From NCBI GenBank assembly GCA_031761405.1, contig JASEVX010000008.1:44799317-44863316 (forward strand): a stretch of 64,000 bases of DNA. Reading direction: 5' to 3'. The DNA is from Serripes groenlandicus (Eukaryota > Mollusca > Bivalvia > Cardiida > Cardiidae). Positions 54,655 to 64,000 of this stretch are shown in pieces (position 1 is the stretch's first letter; every line of letters begins with the position of its first letter). The notes below the pieces were generated by a model. The model worked only from the letters and a program-made list of their open reading frames with translations. It did not search any database and was not told the origin of the DNA. Both the position numbers and the translations under genes were made by a program.

Positions 54655-55620
54655 ATTTCCTTTGAAGAGGTTGTCTCCCAAAATCATCCTGGAAAATTCA
54701 TAACCATATCCAATCCATTGAATGGACTTACAAAATATGATTGTAATTGGGAATGAATCGAGTTTCTCCTTAAGCTCTAGAAGGACAGGGTAAAATATGT
54801 AGTCATATGGAGTGCATGCATTATTTCCTTTAGCAGTAGGACTTGGTCTTTGTTTAATAATCAATGCTATATTGTCCTTTGCTGGACTTGTAGACACAAC
54901 CTTGCTGTCAGTCATAAAAAGGTTATCAGGTATAAATATCTGTCCTGCTTTTGTAACAGTTGCTGATAAAGCAAGCACACTGCACTTAAACACATTGATC
55001 TAAGTTTTCCTAACTGTTTCAATTCAGGTCTAAATGTTAAACACCCCAGTCAATTATACAGTGAGCTTCGTCTACAACTAAGCCGAGCCCCGGTAGCTCA
55101 GTCGGTCCAGGGGTTGTGAGTTCGAATCCCGGCTCGGCCAACTTTCTTTCCGAGGATTGACAAAAGTCAATGCGACATGCATCATTCCTCTTCCACCAAT
55201 GGGCTAAGTCTATGTGGAAAAGAAGCCAGTTGCTTGGGAAGATTGTTGTGTGGAGTACTGGTGTGAGAAAACCAGGGAGTAGGTGAACTGGTCGCCGTGA
55301 TATAACTGAGAAATTGTTAAAAACGGCGTTAAACCCCAATCAATCAATCGTCTACAACTAAAAACACTTGTTTATTCTGCATGTAGTCTCTTGAAAACAT
55401 TTCAAAAAATCTGTTTTGTAAAACATCCTCTGGATGGCCGAAAAGGAAGTTTGTATTTTCTTTTGTCCTCTGGTCACAACACTGGCCTTGTCCCCAAGCT
55501 TGTCTAACAGCAGTTCATACACAAGGGATTTTCCATATCCAGTTGGTAAGCAGCAGAGGCAATCGTTACCTGCCAATAACGTTTGCAATGCATCTTGTTG
55601 CGGAGGTTTAAGTGTTTGTA
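54655..55620 (-). pseudogene. RecQ-type DNA helicase fragment, split by a SINE
   Basis: Minus order: QDALQTLLAGNDCLCCLPTG then YGKSLVYELL (Walker A), a frameshift and loss of about 60 residues, FGHPEDVLQNRFFEMFSRDY, VFLVVDEAHCIIDWG (DEAH box, interrupted by the SINE 55083-55348), FRPELKQLGKLRS, LALSATVTKAGQIF (motif III), PAKDNIALIIKQRPS, ITIIFCKSIQWIGYGYEFSR. At least three frameshifts. Ends at the repeat terminus at 54652. It would have been a 3'-5' DNA-unwinding ATPase. RecQ-like fragments of this sort recur in mollusc genomes, so this may be carried by a mobile element. Confidence 0.82.
55083..55348 (+). mobile_element. SINE with perfect 13-bp target duplication
   Basis: Head GCCCCGGTAGCTCAGTCGGT, shortened tRNA region, B box GAGTTCGAATCCC, body, tail CAATCAATCAAT. 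CGTCTACAACTAA at 55070-55082 and 55349-55361 is the duplication, cut within the RecQ DEAH exon. Confidence 0.93.
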
Positions 55621-55639
55621 TATGTGTTGAAAAAAGTTC

Positions 55640-56225
55640 ATTGTATTTTCAAGGTATAAAACCAAATAATATGTATATTCAATGTATATTCAATGTTTTA
55701 CGTACCCACCCCTTAATACATTGACAGATAATATCTCGAAATAGAATATACTCTTATGTGTATCCGAAATATATAACACTATCCCAAATGTAGCTACTTG
55801 ATAAGTAAATAAATTGATGAATTATTTCTTAACACTACGAAACAGTGACAAAATGAAGATATTTTCTTTGAACATACACAAATATAAGTACAAGTTGAAA
55901 TTTTAAAAAGTGTGCCCTACAGGGTATATGAGTTTCTCTTTGTTATATTTACCTTATCGGATACACTGGGTTCCGCCATGTTTGTTGTGTGCCTGACGTA
56001 GTATTTGTCATATAGTACGCAGGGAACCAGACTAGGTATATAATAAGGTAGTTAGTTATTAGTTAGAAAATAAAGGTTTTGAAGCAGACTATTTTGCCAT
56101 TATGCGAAAAGGAAATCGTGCTTACAGCACTCACTTTGACGTTTCTCAGAATGTATCTATTTGGTTATTAATTATTGTAAAGTTTTCCAGTTATTTCATG
56201 TTCCCTTTAAATGTCTCAAAGCAGA
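55640..56225. other. Unannotated stretch
   Basis: AT-rich. No exon or repeat recognised. Confidence 0.4.
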
Positions 56226-56228
56226 AGA

Positions 56229-56527
56229 CCAGGCCGAAGTAGCTCAGTAGGTAGTGACACGGGCTGTCGAACCAGGGATTGTGAGCTCGAACTCCAACTC
56301 GTCAACATATTTCTTCCGACGTTTGACAAAAGTCAATGGGACAAACGTGATTCGTCTTCCACCAATGGGAAAATAACAATCTATGTGGAAAAGCAGACAG
56401 TTGCTTGGAAAAACTGCCGCGTGGAGTATTGGTGTGAGCGATCCAGGAACACGTGGATATGTGACCTGCCCGTCGTGATATGACTGAACAAATGTTAAAA
56501 ACCGGCGTTAAACCTCTTACAATCAAA
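56229..56527 (+). mobile_element. tRNA-headed SINE
   Basis: Head CAGGCCGAAGTAGCTCAGTA, full tRNA-like region with GGGCTGTCGAACCAGGG, B box GAGCTCGAACTCC. The body is as in 55083 (CAAAAGTCAATG, CTTCCACCAATGG, GTGGAGTATTGGTGTGAG), ending GGCGTTAAACC TCTTACAATC. Confidence 0.85.
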
Positions 56528-56896
56528 CTAAAAGCTGACGCACCTAAGATATAACTCATGTACATTTTGTACAATGTATTTCATAGAGGTCGAGATAAGT
56601 TGGAGTAAAATGTTTCCCAACCTAATCCCATATTGAGGGTACTCAAACGAACAGCTTAAGGTTTGAATGTCAAACAATGATTATAGAACATCACGTTTGT
56701 CATTTATCTAGACCTCTGCATAAGATACAAACACTTTTTACTTTAGATTTGTGCCGAACTTTGGAAAATTACAAGGTGCGGAAAGCATGGTATCTAAAAT
56801 CTTTGAGAGAAGACTGGAAATCAATGAGATTGTATTGTGTGATATTGTGTAATATGTAAGTTCATTATTACATTTTTAATCCAAATGTAAATTATT

Positions 56897-57121
56897 GTTT
56901 AACGTACACATGCTTTCTACAGCCTCTGAAGCAGCAATCGACGTTTGTAAACAATGACCAAAGAAGAAATTGCTCATAGTGAGCGTTTTCTCTTTTTGAC
57001 ACATTGTTTTCAACTCTTTTCAATGAGTATACTTTTATTGATTTATAGACATATCGCCGATCTTTGTAAACATGTTTTCAAAGTCGTCTGTTGCAGATTT
57101 GGAGAGTGCGGGGAATGGTTA
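56897..57121. mobile_element. TTAA-family MITE (family B)
   Basis: Interior GAAGCAGCAATCGACGTTTG, GAAGAAATTGCTCATAGTGA, TTTTCAAAGTCGTCTGTTGC; right end GGGAATGGTTAA. The left TIR is degraded. Confidence 0.7.
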
Positions 57122-57180
57122 AGGGTCAATATATGAGTAGATTTTTGCAATTAGACAACATCTGTAGATATCAACATATG

Positions 57181-57433
57181 AGCCGTACCGCTAGTCAACC
57201 AACATTGTGCGCCAAGTATCGACCCAGACCAGCCTAAGTATGCCGCGCAGGCTTACCCGAATATACACTGTTCGCCTCCTGTGGATTTTATGTTTATGGA
57301 ATCGTTACTCTATACCTTAATCCACATGCGACGGAATGTATCGTCCGGGATCAGTCCTGGTGGACTGCGCAGGCTGATCTGGGTCGATACATTGCGCTGA
57401 GGTCATCATGTTGGTTTTCTCGCGGGACGGCTC
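57181..57433. mobile_element. MITE, family A
   Basis: GCCGTACCGCTAGTCAACCA ACATTG at the left pairs with ATGTTGGTTTTCTCGCGGGA CGGC at the right. The interior has two GCGCAGGCT cores. Same family as 2707-2957. Confidence 0.8.
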
Positions 57434-57585
57434 ATATGTGGTATTTGAAAGTTTTATTGAATTGTACTTTTTTAGGAAGAATAATTATGACATTGCGGGA
57501 CAATGAGAAATTGATGGTTTTGAGTAGTTCATCCTTTTCAAAATCTGAGAGTAGTACGCTTAAGAAGGGTCAACGCTGTTTTCAT

Positions 57586-57814
57586 GTTAACCCTTTCCCT
57601 AATACGACAATTCTGCAGCAGACGACTGAACATATGTTGTCAAAAAATCAAAATCTCTTTAATTGAATGGATATCCTATGACTAAAAGTGGAAAACATGG
57701 TGGCAAAAGGTGAAATTGCTCGTTTTGAGCAATTTATTCTTTTGTCAATATGTTTTCAAAAAGCTGTCTGCTGTAGAGGCGTTAGAAAGCCTTTATATGA
57801 GGGAAATGGTTAAC
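57586..57814. mobile_element. TTAA-family MITE (family B), first of a back-to-back pair
   Basis: GTTAACCCTTTCCCTAATAC at the left, TATATGAGGGAAATGGTTAAC at the right. The interior closely matches 28794-29055, including ACTAAAAGTGGAAAACATGG. Confidence 0.88.
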
Positions 57815-58042
57815 GGTTAACCATTGCTCATATGCAAACACATTTTGATTCATTTGCAGCAGACGGCCCTTGAAACAATGTGGCAAGAGTACGCGCTAGA
57901 AATGATAAATTTCTCCTTTTGTCTCATTGTTTCAATGCATATGAAAACAATTTACTTTGAATTACAGTGGTTTGTTTTCATGTTACTTACACCATTTCGC
58001 AGTCGTTTGCTAGAGATTCTACGTCTATGGGAAAGTGTTAAA
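57815..58042. mobile_element. TTAA-family MITE (family B), second of the pair
   Basis: Starts GGTTAACCATTGCTCATATG directly after the previous copy and ends CTATGGGAAAGTGTTAA. Interior GCAGCAGACGGCCCTTGAAA. Confidence 0.82.
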
Positions 58043-58136
58043 AGGGAGAAGAAATAGAAAAACTGCAAAGTTGAAAGCATGAATGTGAAGAATTGGGAAA
58101 CTGCACTTGAATTATGTTTATTTCTTTCATTTTTAG

Positions 58137-59960
58137 CTCGCCTATTCGAAGAATAGGGGAGCTTATGTAATCACCCCGTCGTCCGCGTTGACGTTGGTGT
58201 TGGCTTTGGCGTACGCGTTGGTGTAGGCGTTGGCGTACGCGTTGGTGTTGGTGTTGGCGTTGGCGTACGCGTTGCCAGCTTGGTCAAACCTTTGCGTGCA
58301 AGGCCTTTTCTCAGACACTTTGTATGCTGTTGCTTTGAAACTTCACACACTTATTCAAGGTCATTAGGTGACCTTGTATGTCAAGTCCCATAACTCTGAA
58401 ATGGATTTTGACTGAACTGTGCCCCTTTTTGGTCTTAGAATTGTGGTCAAATCTTGTGTGCAAGGCCTTTTCTCAGACACTGTGTATGCTGTTGCTTTGA
58501 AAGTGCACACACTTATTCAAGGTCATTATATGACCCTGTATGTCAAGTACCATAACTCTGGAATGGATTTTTAGCTCCACTGGCTGAAAGCCAGTCGAGC
58601 TTATGTCATGGCGAATTGTCCGTCGTGCGTCCGTGCGTGCGTGCGTTAACTTTTTCCTTTAAACGACTTCTTCTCCCTAACCACTTGGCCAATTTGGTTG
58701 AAACTTCATGGGAAGCATCCTCTCAATGTCCTCTACTAAATTCCTTCAAATTTTTTTGATCCATTCAAAATTCTGGTTTCCATGGCAACCGAAAGAAAAA
58801 AATAGTGAGAACTTAAAAAATCTTCTTCTCCGAAAGTGTCAGGCCGATTTTCAAATAATTTTGTAGAAATGTTCCTTGGGTGACTCTTTATTAGATTCCT
58901 TCAAGAAATTTTGATTGGGCGAAAAACATGGCCGCCAGGGGGCGGGGCTTTTCTGCCTTATATAGCTATAGTGAAAACTTAAATAATCTTCTTCTCAAAA
59001 AGTGTTCAGCAGATTTTCAAATAATTATGTAGAAATGTTCCGTGGGTGACCCTCTATCAGATTCCTTCAAGCCATGTTGATTGGTAAAAAAACATGGCCG
59101 TCACAGGGCGGGGCTATTTTGCCTATATGGCTAAAGAGCAAACTTAAAAAATCTTCTCCTCCAAAAGTGTCAGGCCGATTTTCAAATAATTTTGTAGAAA
59201 TGTTCCTTGTGTGAACCTTAATTAGATTCCTTCAAGAAATGTTGATTGGGCGAAAAACATGGCCGCCAGGGGGCGGGGCTTTTTTGCGTTATATAGCTAT
59301 AGTGAAAACTTAAAACATCTTCTTCTCCGAAAGTGTTCAGCCGAATTTCAAATAATTTTGTAGAAATGTTCATTGGGTGACCCTCTATCAGATTCCTTCA
59401 AGCCATGTTGATTGGTCGAAAAACATGGCCGCCAGAGGGCGGGGCTATTTTGACTTATATGACCATAGTGAAAACTTAAAAAATCTTCTCCTCCGAAAGT
59501 GTCAGGCATATTTTCAAATAATTTTTCAGAAACATTCCTTTGGTGACACTCTACAAGATTCCTTTAAGCCATGGTGGTTGGTAAAAAAAATAGCCACCAC
59601 GGGGCAGGGCTGTTTGGAGATTTTATTTTTGCCTTATGGCCGTGGAGCGATACTGGCCCTCTTGGGCCTCTTGTTACTGAATTGTGCCCCTTTTTGGACT
59701 TAGAATGTTGGTCAAACCTTTGCGTGCAAGGCATTTTCTCAGACAATGTGTACGCTGTTGCTTTGAAATTTCACAAACTTATTCAGGGTCATTATATGAC
59801 CTTGTATGTCAAGTCCGATAACTCTGGAATGGATTTTGACTGAATTTAGCTCCTTTTTGGTCAAACCTTTGCTTGCAAGACCGGGAATTTTGGGTTATAG
59901 TTAGGCATTCAAGGCCTTTTCTCAGAAACTATATAATTTATGCTGTTGCTATTAAACGGT
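58137..59960 (+). mobile_element. Repeat-cored element with CTATTC-GAA-GAATAG hairpin, interrupted
   Basis: Starts TTTTTAGCTCGCCTATTCGAAG then AATAGGGGAGCTTATG, then a GTTGGCGTACGC-rich tract (58186-58275), then about 165-bp units (CAAGGCCTTTTCTCAGACAC, TATGCTGTTGCTTTGAAA, TATGTCAAGTCCCATAACTC) at about 58300, 58460 and 59720. Interrupted by 58570-59678; joining the flanks restores GGATTTTGACTGAATTGTGCC. Confidence 0.8.
58570..59678 (+). mobile_element. Nested repeat with CTGGCT-GAA-AGCCAG hairpin
   Basis: Starts TTTTAGCTCCACTGGCTGAA AGCCAGTCGAGCTTATG, then GCGTCCGTGCGTGCGTGCG. Internal units carry GGCCGCCAGGGGGCGGGGCT, as in the 7354 family but reversed. Ends CTGGCCCTCTTGGGCCTCTT GTT. It shares core units with the 7354 family but has a different hairpin. 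Confidence 0.82.
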
Positions 59961-60820
59961 TTTCATTTTTTTTGTAAATTCAATTTCAACTGAATTATTC
60001 CACTTTTGGATTTTGGACTTTTACCAATGCTATAACTGTTCTGAAGTAGGCCCTGATAGACGATGTATTGACGAGCTATATTGTCCTCCGACAACTCTTG
60101 TTTCATAATAAATTCATTACTTTAAAAAAAGCATTCTACAGAGGCATAACACGTGTTGGGAAATTTTAGATTTATTCTTTCGACGTATAGATAAAACATC
60201 TAATGATCATTATCTGTGATTTAAATAGTATAAATTGAAATTATAACTAAGTGATATTCATTTCAATAATATTTGAATTATATTCATTGAAATAAGATTA
60301 AAATGATATTTCTTAAAACTATGTTTAAATGATATTTATTGTGAATGGATTGAACAGATATGTATTGAACTTACATTTAAACGGCATTTAATGATTTGTA
60401 TTCATGTGTTAAAATAACTCTCAGTGCATTCTTTAATTGGGCATTATAACTCATGATTAACTGTTGCTACAATGCCATATATATTTATATATTGATAACG
60501 GAAGAGAAAGCTGCTGAGCCCAAGGTGAACACTAACATTTAAATCAACGAATAACGTTTCTTGCCGTTTAAGTATTATTTGAGTATACAGTAATTTGAAA
60601 TTAATTATAAACGCTTTTATTTCATATACATGTATAACGGACTATGGTGCCGTCGATAGCAGCAGAGATCACGTTATGTTTCAAATATCATGTTCATTTT
60701 GTAACTGGTAACCTTTGGTGAGTTACAGACAGCTTTTCACTATCAAGATCCATGGACTTTTCTTATAGATTTTGAACATATGGTAAGCATAATTATGTCT
60801 CCCCCCTGTATACATAGGAG
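59961..60820. other. AT-rich stretch, nothing recognised
   Basis: No exon, TIR or tandem array seen. Confidence 0.45.
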
Positions 60821-60842
60821 ATATATTTTTTTGTCCTTGGGA

Positions 60843-60857
60843 TCTGTCTGTCTGTCC

Positions 60858-60917
<60 letters not shown>

Positions 60918-61312
60918 GTCTGTCTGTCCCAAATCGTGTCCGCTCCATATCTCCAAGACGGTTAGAGGATTTTCATGAAACTTGGGTCAAATGTTCACCT
61001 CATCAAGGCGATGTGCAGAACCTATGTCTCGACCATACCGTCAAAGGTTTGAGGCTTTATTTCGTGTCCGCTCCATATCTCCAAGACGGCTTGATTTTCA
61101 TGAAACTTAGATCACATGTTCACCTCATCAAGGCGATGTGCAGAACCTATGTATCGACGATACCGGTTCAAGGTCAAGCTCACGCTTGAAGGTCAAAGGT
61201 TTGAGGCTTTATTTCCTGTCCGCTCCATATCTACAAGACGGCCTGAAGGATTTTCATGAAACTTGGGTCACATGTTCACCTCATCAAGGCGATGTGCAGA
61301 ACCCATGTCTCT

Positions 61313-61346
<34 letters not shown>

Positions 61347-61571
61347 CCGTCCCAAATTGTGTCCGCTCCATATCTCCAAGACGGCTTGAAGGATTTTCAT
61401 GAAACTTGGGTCAAATGTTCACCTCATTAAGGCGATGTGCAGAACCCATGTCTCGACTGTCTGTCCGTCGGTCTGTCCCAAATCGTGTTCGCTCCATATC
61501 TCCAAGACGGCTTGAAGGATTTTCATGAAACTTGGGTCACATGTTCACCTCATCAAGGCGATGTGCAGAAC
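60843..61571 (+). repeat. GTCT microsatellite plus 126-152-bp tandem units
   Basis: A (GTCT)n tract (60843-60930) with a few C changes precedes five units starting GTGTCCGCTCCATATCTCCA at about 60936, 61064, 61216, 61359 and 61485, each with TTTTCATGAAACTTGGGTCA and CATCAAGGCGATGTGCAGAA. Shorter GTCT tracts reappear before units 4 and 5. Confidence 0.93.
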
Positions 61572-61795
61572 CAACCAATTGTCTGCTTTATAGGTTGGAA
61601 TGTTTTGAGAGATTTTGACAGATATTTGAGGGGGAGACATCTGTTTTTTGTAAAAACAATTCTAGTTTTATTGTGTTCTGTATCGAAAAAGACTTAATAA
61701 CCGCATATTAATAAATCCTGCCCTAGAACAAGACATATGTATATACCTATATAGCAAAATACATTATGGAACAAAATAATGTACTATCAGAATGT

Positions 61796-62026
61796 AGCCC
61801 TTTCCCGCATACAGCAAAAATGCAGCAGTCGACTTTGAAAACATGTAAACAAAAATATGGAACATCTCTATAAGTGAAAATATAAATATTGAATAGAGTT
61901 GGGAAATAGTGTGACAAAGTGTAAAATTACTTAATATGATCAATTTCTCCTTTTGTCGCAATGTATTCAAAAGTCGTTTGCTGCGAAGGCGTAAGTCCAC
62001 CAAGCGTTTGAATGTGTGTAAGGGTT
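61796..62026. mobile_element. TTAA-family MITE (family B)
   Basis: Left AGCCCTTTCCCGCATACAGC, right GAATGTGTGTAAGGGTTAA. Interior GCAGCAGTCGACTTTGAAAA and AATTTCTCCTTTTGTCGCAA. Confidence 0.75.
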
Positions 62027-62216
62027 AAGCCTGCAACTTAAACGTGACTGAGAGTTGCTCGGTTTTAACATTGTGACTCAACTTTGATCTTGTTTAACGC
62101 CGTCTGTAACTGGTTTTTGCTCAATTAACATATATATGTATATCCCGTCTTTTTCGTACCAGCACTCCGTACTACATTCTTCCAAGGAAGTTTGCTACCT
62201 TCCGACATTCTAGCCG

Positions 62217-62300
62217 TCCCGCGAGAACACCAACATTGTTGACTCTGCGTAAAGTATCGACCAGGATCAGCCTAAGCATGCCACACAGGCTTGTTGTATC
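62217..62300. mobile_element. MITE family A, left fragment
   Basis: GTCCCGCGAGAACACCAACA, CTCTGCGTAAAGTATCGACC, AGGATCAGCCTAAGCATGCC. The right half is missing. Confidence 0.65.
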
Positions 62301-62365
62301 CGGCGCGACGATATTTGCGCTGGAGACGACTTCCGGGTCCGTGATTTACACCCGACCATCGGGTG

Positions 62366-62465
62366 TATATAAGACATCCTCCCCGATATCGCGGCCTCAG
62401 ATACAGCACAGATATAGACAGAACTATACCATGCAGGTCCCAGTGCCACCTAGGACAACAATTAT
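62366..62465 (+). promoter_or_regulatory. TATA-type core promoter with a short first exon
   Basis: TATATAAG at about 62366, roughly 30 bp before a plausible start near CCTCAGATAC, then ATG at 62431 opening MQVPVPPRTTI and a strong donor TTAT|GTGAGT at 62465. The rest of any gene would lie to the right, possibly beyond the window. No family recognised; could equally belong to an unrecognised retroelement. Confidence 0.35.
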
Positions 62466-62469
62466 GTGA

Positions 62470-63290
62470 GTAGTAACGTTAATTTATTTTTTTATTACAT
62501 TGTAGTAATTAAGCTACAAAAATGGCGCTGCAAAGCGGCTTGCGCTTGGCAGTGTTGCTTTTTCCGCACTACTGTTAAGATATTGCGATATTTGGAGAAA
62601 TAGTCAAAAATGTTTTTTGATTGTTTGTCTTTCGCAAATGTCTGACATGCAGATAGTTAATTGAACTGCGTCTGTCTTTTGATCATTTAGGTGCAGTTTA
62701 AATGATATTTAAACGTTTTTGACTGTGTACCGAGTAGCGGGCATGTTTTGCACGTGCGCCGTATTTCGTTAGTACACGTTGTACCTCCATGTTTCTTCAG
62801 TGGGATATCCATTGGTTTGTGTTTACGTGGCTACACAGGTCTATTTGATAAATCATTGCCCTATGTGTTCTCCCTTTGGCTTTGGTAGTTGTAGCCGCCG
62901 AGCATAGATATTTGGTTGCCATTTGATGTTTGAAACATACGTACACATCAAAACCGTTGTTTTGCGACAGTGTCCACATTTTGAAAAACATCCTTTTCTA
63001 ATAATGTATTTCCATTCAAAATTCTTAGAAACAACTTTATTTAAACTTCTTTCGATATTGATAGTTTATGTGAAACTTCTGGCTTAAACCGATATCGAGT
63101 TTTCAATTAAAATGCCACGTATTTCCGCCATTTATTTAAGTGGTTTAGACCGTGCGTTTTTTTTTTCTTCAGCCGCCATTTTGGGTGGATGAGCAGGTTT
63201 TAATATATATTTATTGTTTTATATTTTTCTATTTTTTCGAAAATGTTTCTTTAGTACGTATATCGTTAGTTTCTGCCTATCGTCTTTATT
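62470..63290. other. Possible first intron or spacer
   Basis: No exon recognised. If the 62431 exon is real this is intronic. Confidence 0.35.
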
Positions 63291-63291
63291 C

Positions 63292-63714
63292 CCGGTACTA
63301 TCCTTCGGGTTAGGTGGGAATGATGATTAGCGTTTAAGCAGACGATGTTTTATGATGTACAATTTGAGTTGTATTGTCCAGCTTTTTGCCGTCGTATTTA
63401 AGGAATCCGTTGTGGTCGAGTGGTTAGCGTCGGGGATTTGGATTTCGAAACCGGGTGTCCCGGGTTCGATCCCCAGTCGCGGCACTACGGTCATGGTGGA
63501 GTGCCCTTGGGCAAGGCACATTTGTTAGCCTAGTACTGGTTTGTTTACCCAGGGATCATGAATAATTAAATTTAATTGCGCGCTAAATGACCTTAGCTGT
63601 CGATGCGCCATAAAACAATATACATTCATTCATTCATTGCCGTCGTATTTGCCGGTACTTTCCTTCGGGTTAGGTGGGAATGATGATTGGCAATTAAGCG
63701 GATAATGCTTTACG
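63292..63714 (+). repeat. Local 360-bp-offset direct repeat flanking a SINE
   Basis: CCGGTACTNTCCTTCGGGTT AGGTGGGAATGATGATTNG occurs at 63292 and 63652, so a short segment was duplicated and the SINE lies between the copies. Confidence 0.8.
63400..63638 (+). mobile_element. SINE with a different tRNA-like head and 12-bp target duplication
   Basis: Head TTGTGGTCGAGTGGTTAGCG, B box GGGTTCGATCCCC, then GAGTGCCCTTGGGCAAGGCA, and an ATTC-repeat tail. GCCGTCGTATTT at 63388-63399 and 63639-63650 is the duplication. Unrelated in body to the 55083 family. Confidence 0.9.
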
Positions 63715-64000
63715 AAAAACAATTGAATATTGGTTATTAAGTTTTCAGTAAAAATGTAACCTATTATTAAAACATTATTGAGAATGGATATTGTCGTAAT
63801 TCAGCATTCAAAATTAAATGTGTGTGGGCTTCATGACTGGCTTTATTTAACTTATTATCGTTGTCAGACCCTTTACCTTTAGAAATTTAACTCTTTTATG
63901 AAATTAATACAGTTGCACTTTAATATACTTTGTTCGAGTTGTGCTCTGCTATGGGAGGGTTTCCTAGCTATTGCAGTGGTAGTGTTTTTTTATGATGGTC

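Noticed and set aside
60723..61697. Several 60-90-codon frames across the GTCT region
   Set aside because: Generated by the microsatellite and tandem units in several frames at once.

Overview
The window is AT-rich eukaryotic DNA with spliced, decayed genes, GT-AG introns, tRNA-headed SINEs, non-LTR retrotransposons and many terminal-inverted-repeat (TIR) elements. Repeat types and protein fragments (KRBA2-like integrase, hAT/ZNF862-like transposase, a mollusc-style MULE-domain protein, SINEs ending in ATCA or ATTC repeats) fit a bivalve mollusc, probably a heterodont clam or mussel. I cannot name the species. I see no convincing intact host gene. Almost everything recognisable is mobile or derived from mobile DNA, with two or three isolated candidate first exons.

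Layout. 1-2.7 kb: 3' half of a decayed MULE-transposase-domain gene, one exon triplicated in tandem. 5.3-7.1 kb: exons of an unnamed cysteine-rich gene family, broken by a SINE. 7.2-11.3 kb: a 4-kb unit with CAGT-starting inverted ends and TA flanks, holding a 1.6-kb dispersed repeat and another unnamed coding fragment split by a PIF/Harbinger-like MITE. 11.3-26.4 kb: non-coding and repeat-rich, including a 1,322-bp direct duplication 2,940 bp apart and a 507-bp near-palindrome. 26.6-29.6 kb (minus): a three-exon hAT-transposase gene with one frameshift and a TTAA MITE in intron 1.

30.8-52.6 kb (minus) is the centrepiece: one non-LTR retrotransposon (LINE-A) split by three large insertions. 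(1) A 7,994-bp DNA transposon (32067-40060) with a perfect TTAA duplication, about 300-bp TIRs and an intact 849-codon DDE transposase. (2) A 1.07-kb hairpin-ended dispersed repeat. (3) An 8,979-bp Ginger-like element (43365-52343) carrying a broken KRBA2-type integrase. That element itself contains a nearly complete second LINE (LINE-B, 1,126-codon ORF2), another copy of the dispersed repeat and a 154-bp hAT-like MITE inside the integrase.

52.6-64 kb: SINEs, a RecQ-helicase pseudogene split by a SINE with a perfect 13-bp duplication, several TTAA MITEs, a nested dispersed repeat, GTCT microsatellites, and a TATA-box plus short first-exon candidate near 62.4 kb.

The genes do not form a pathway. 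The window is a stratified record of transposition in which reading frames restored across insertion points give the relative order. The strongest candidate for something undescribed is the 8-kb TTAA element, whose non-coding parts carry about a dozen copies of GTAACGRACATKT, possible internal transposase-binding sites.
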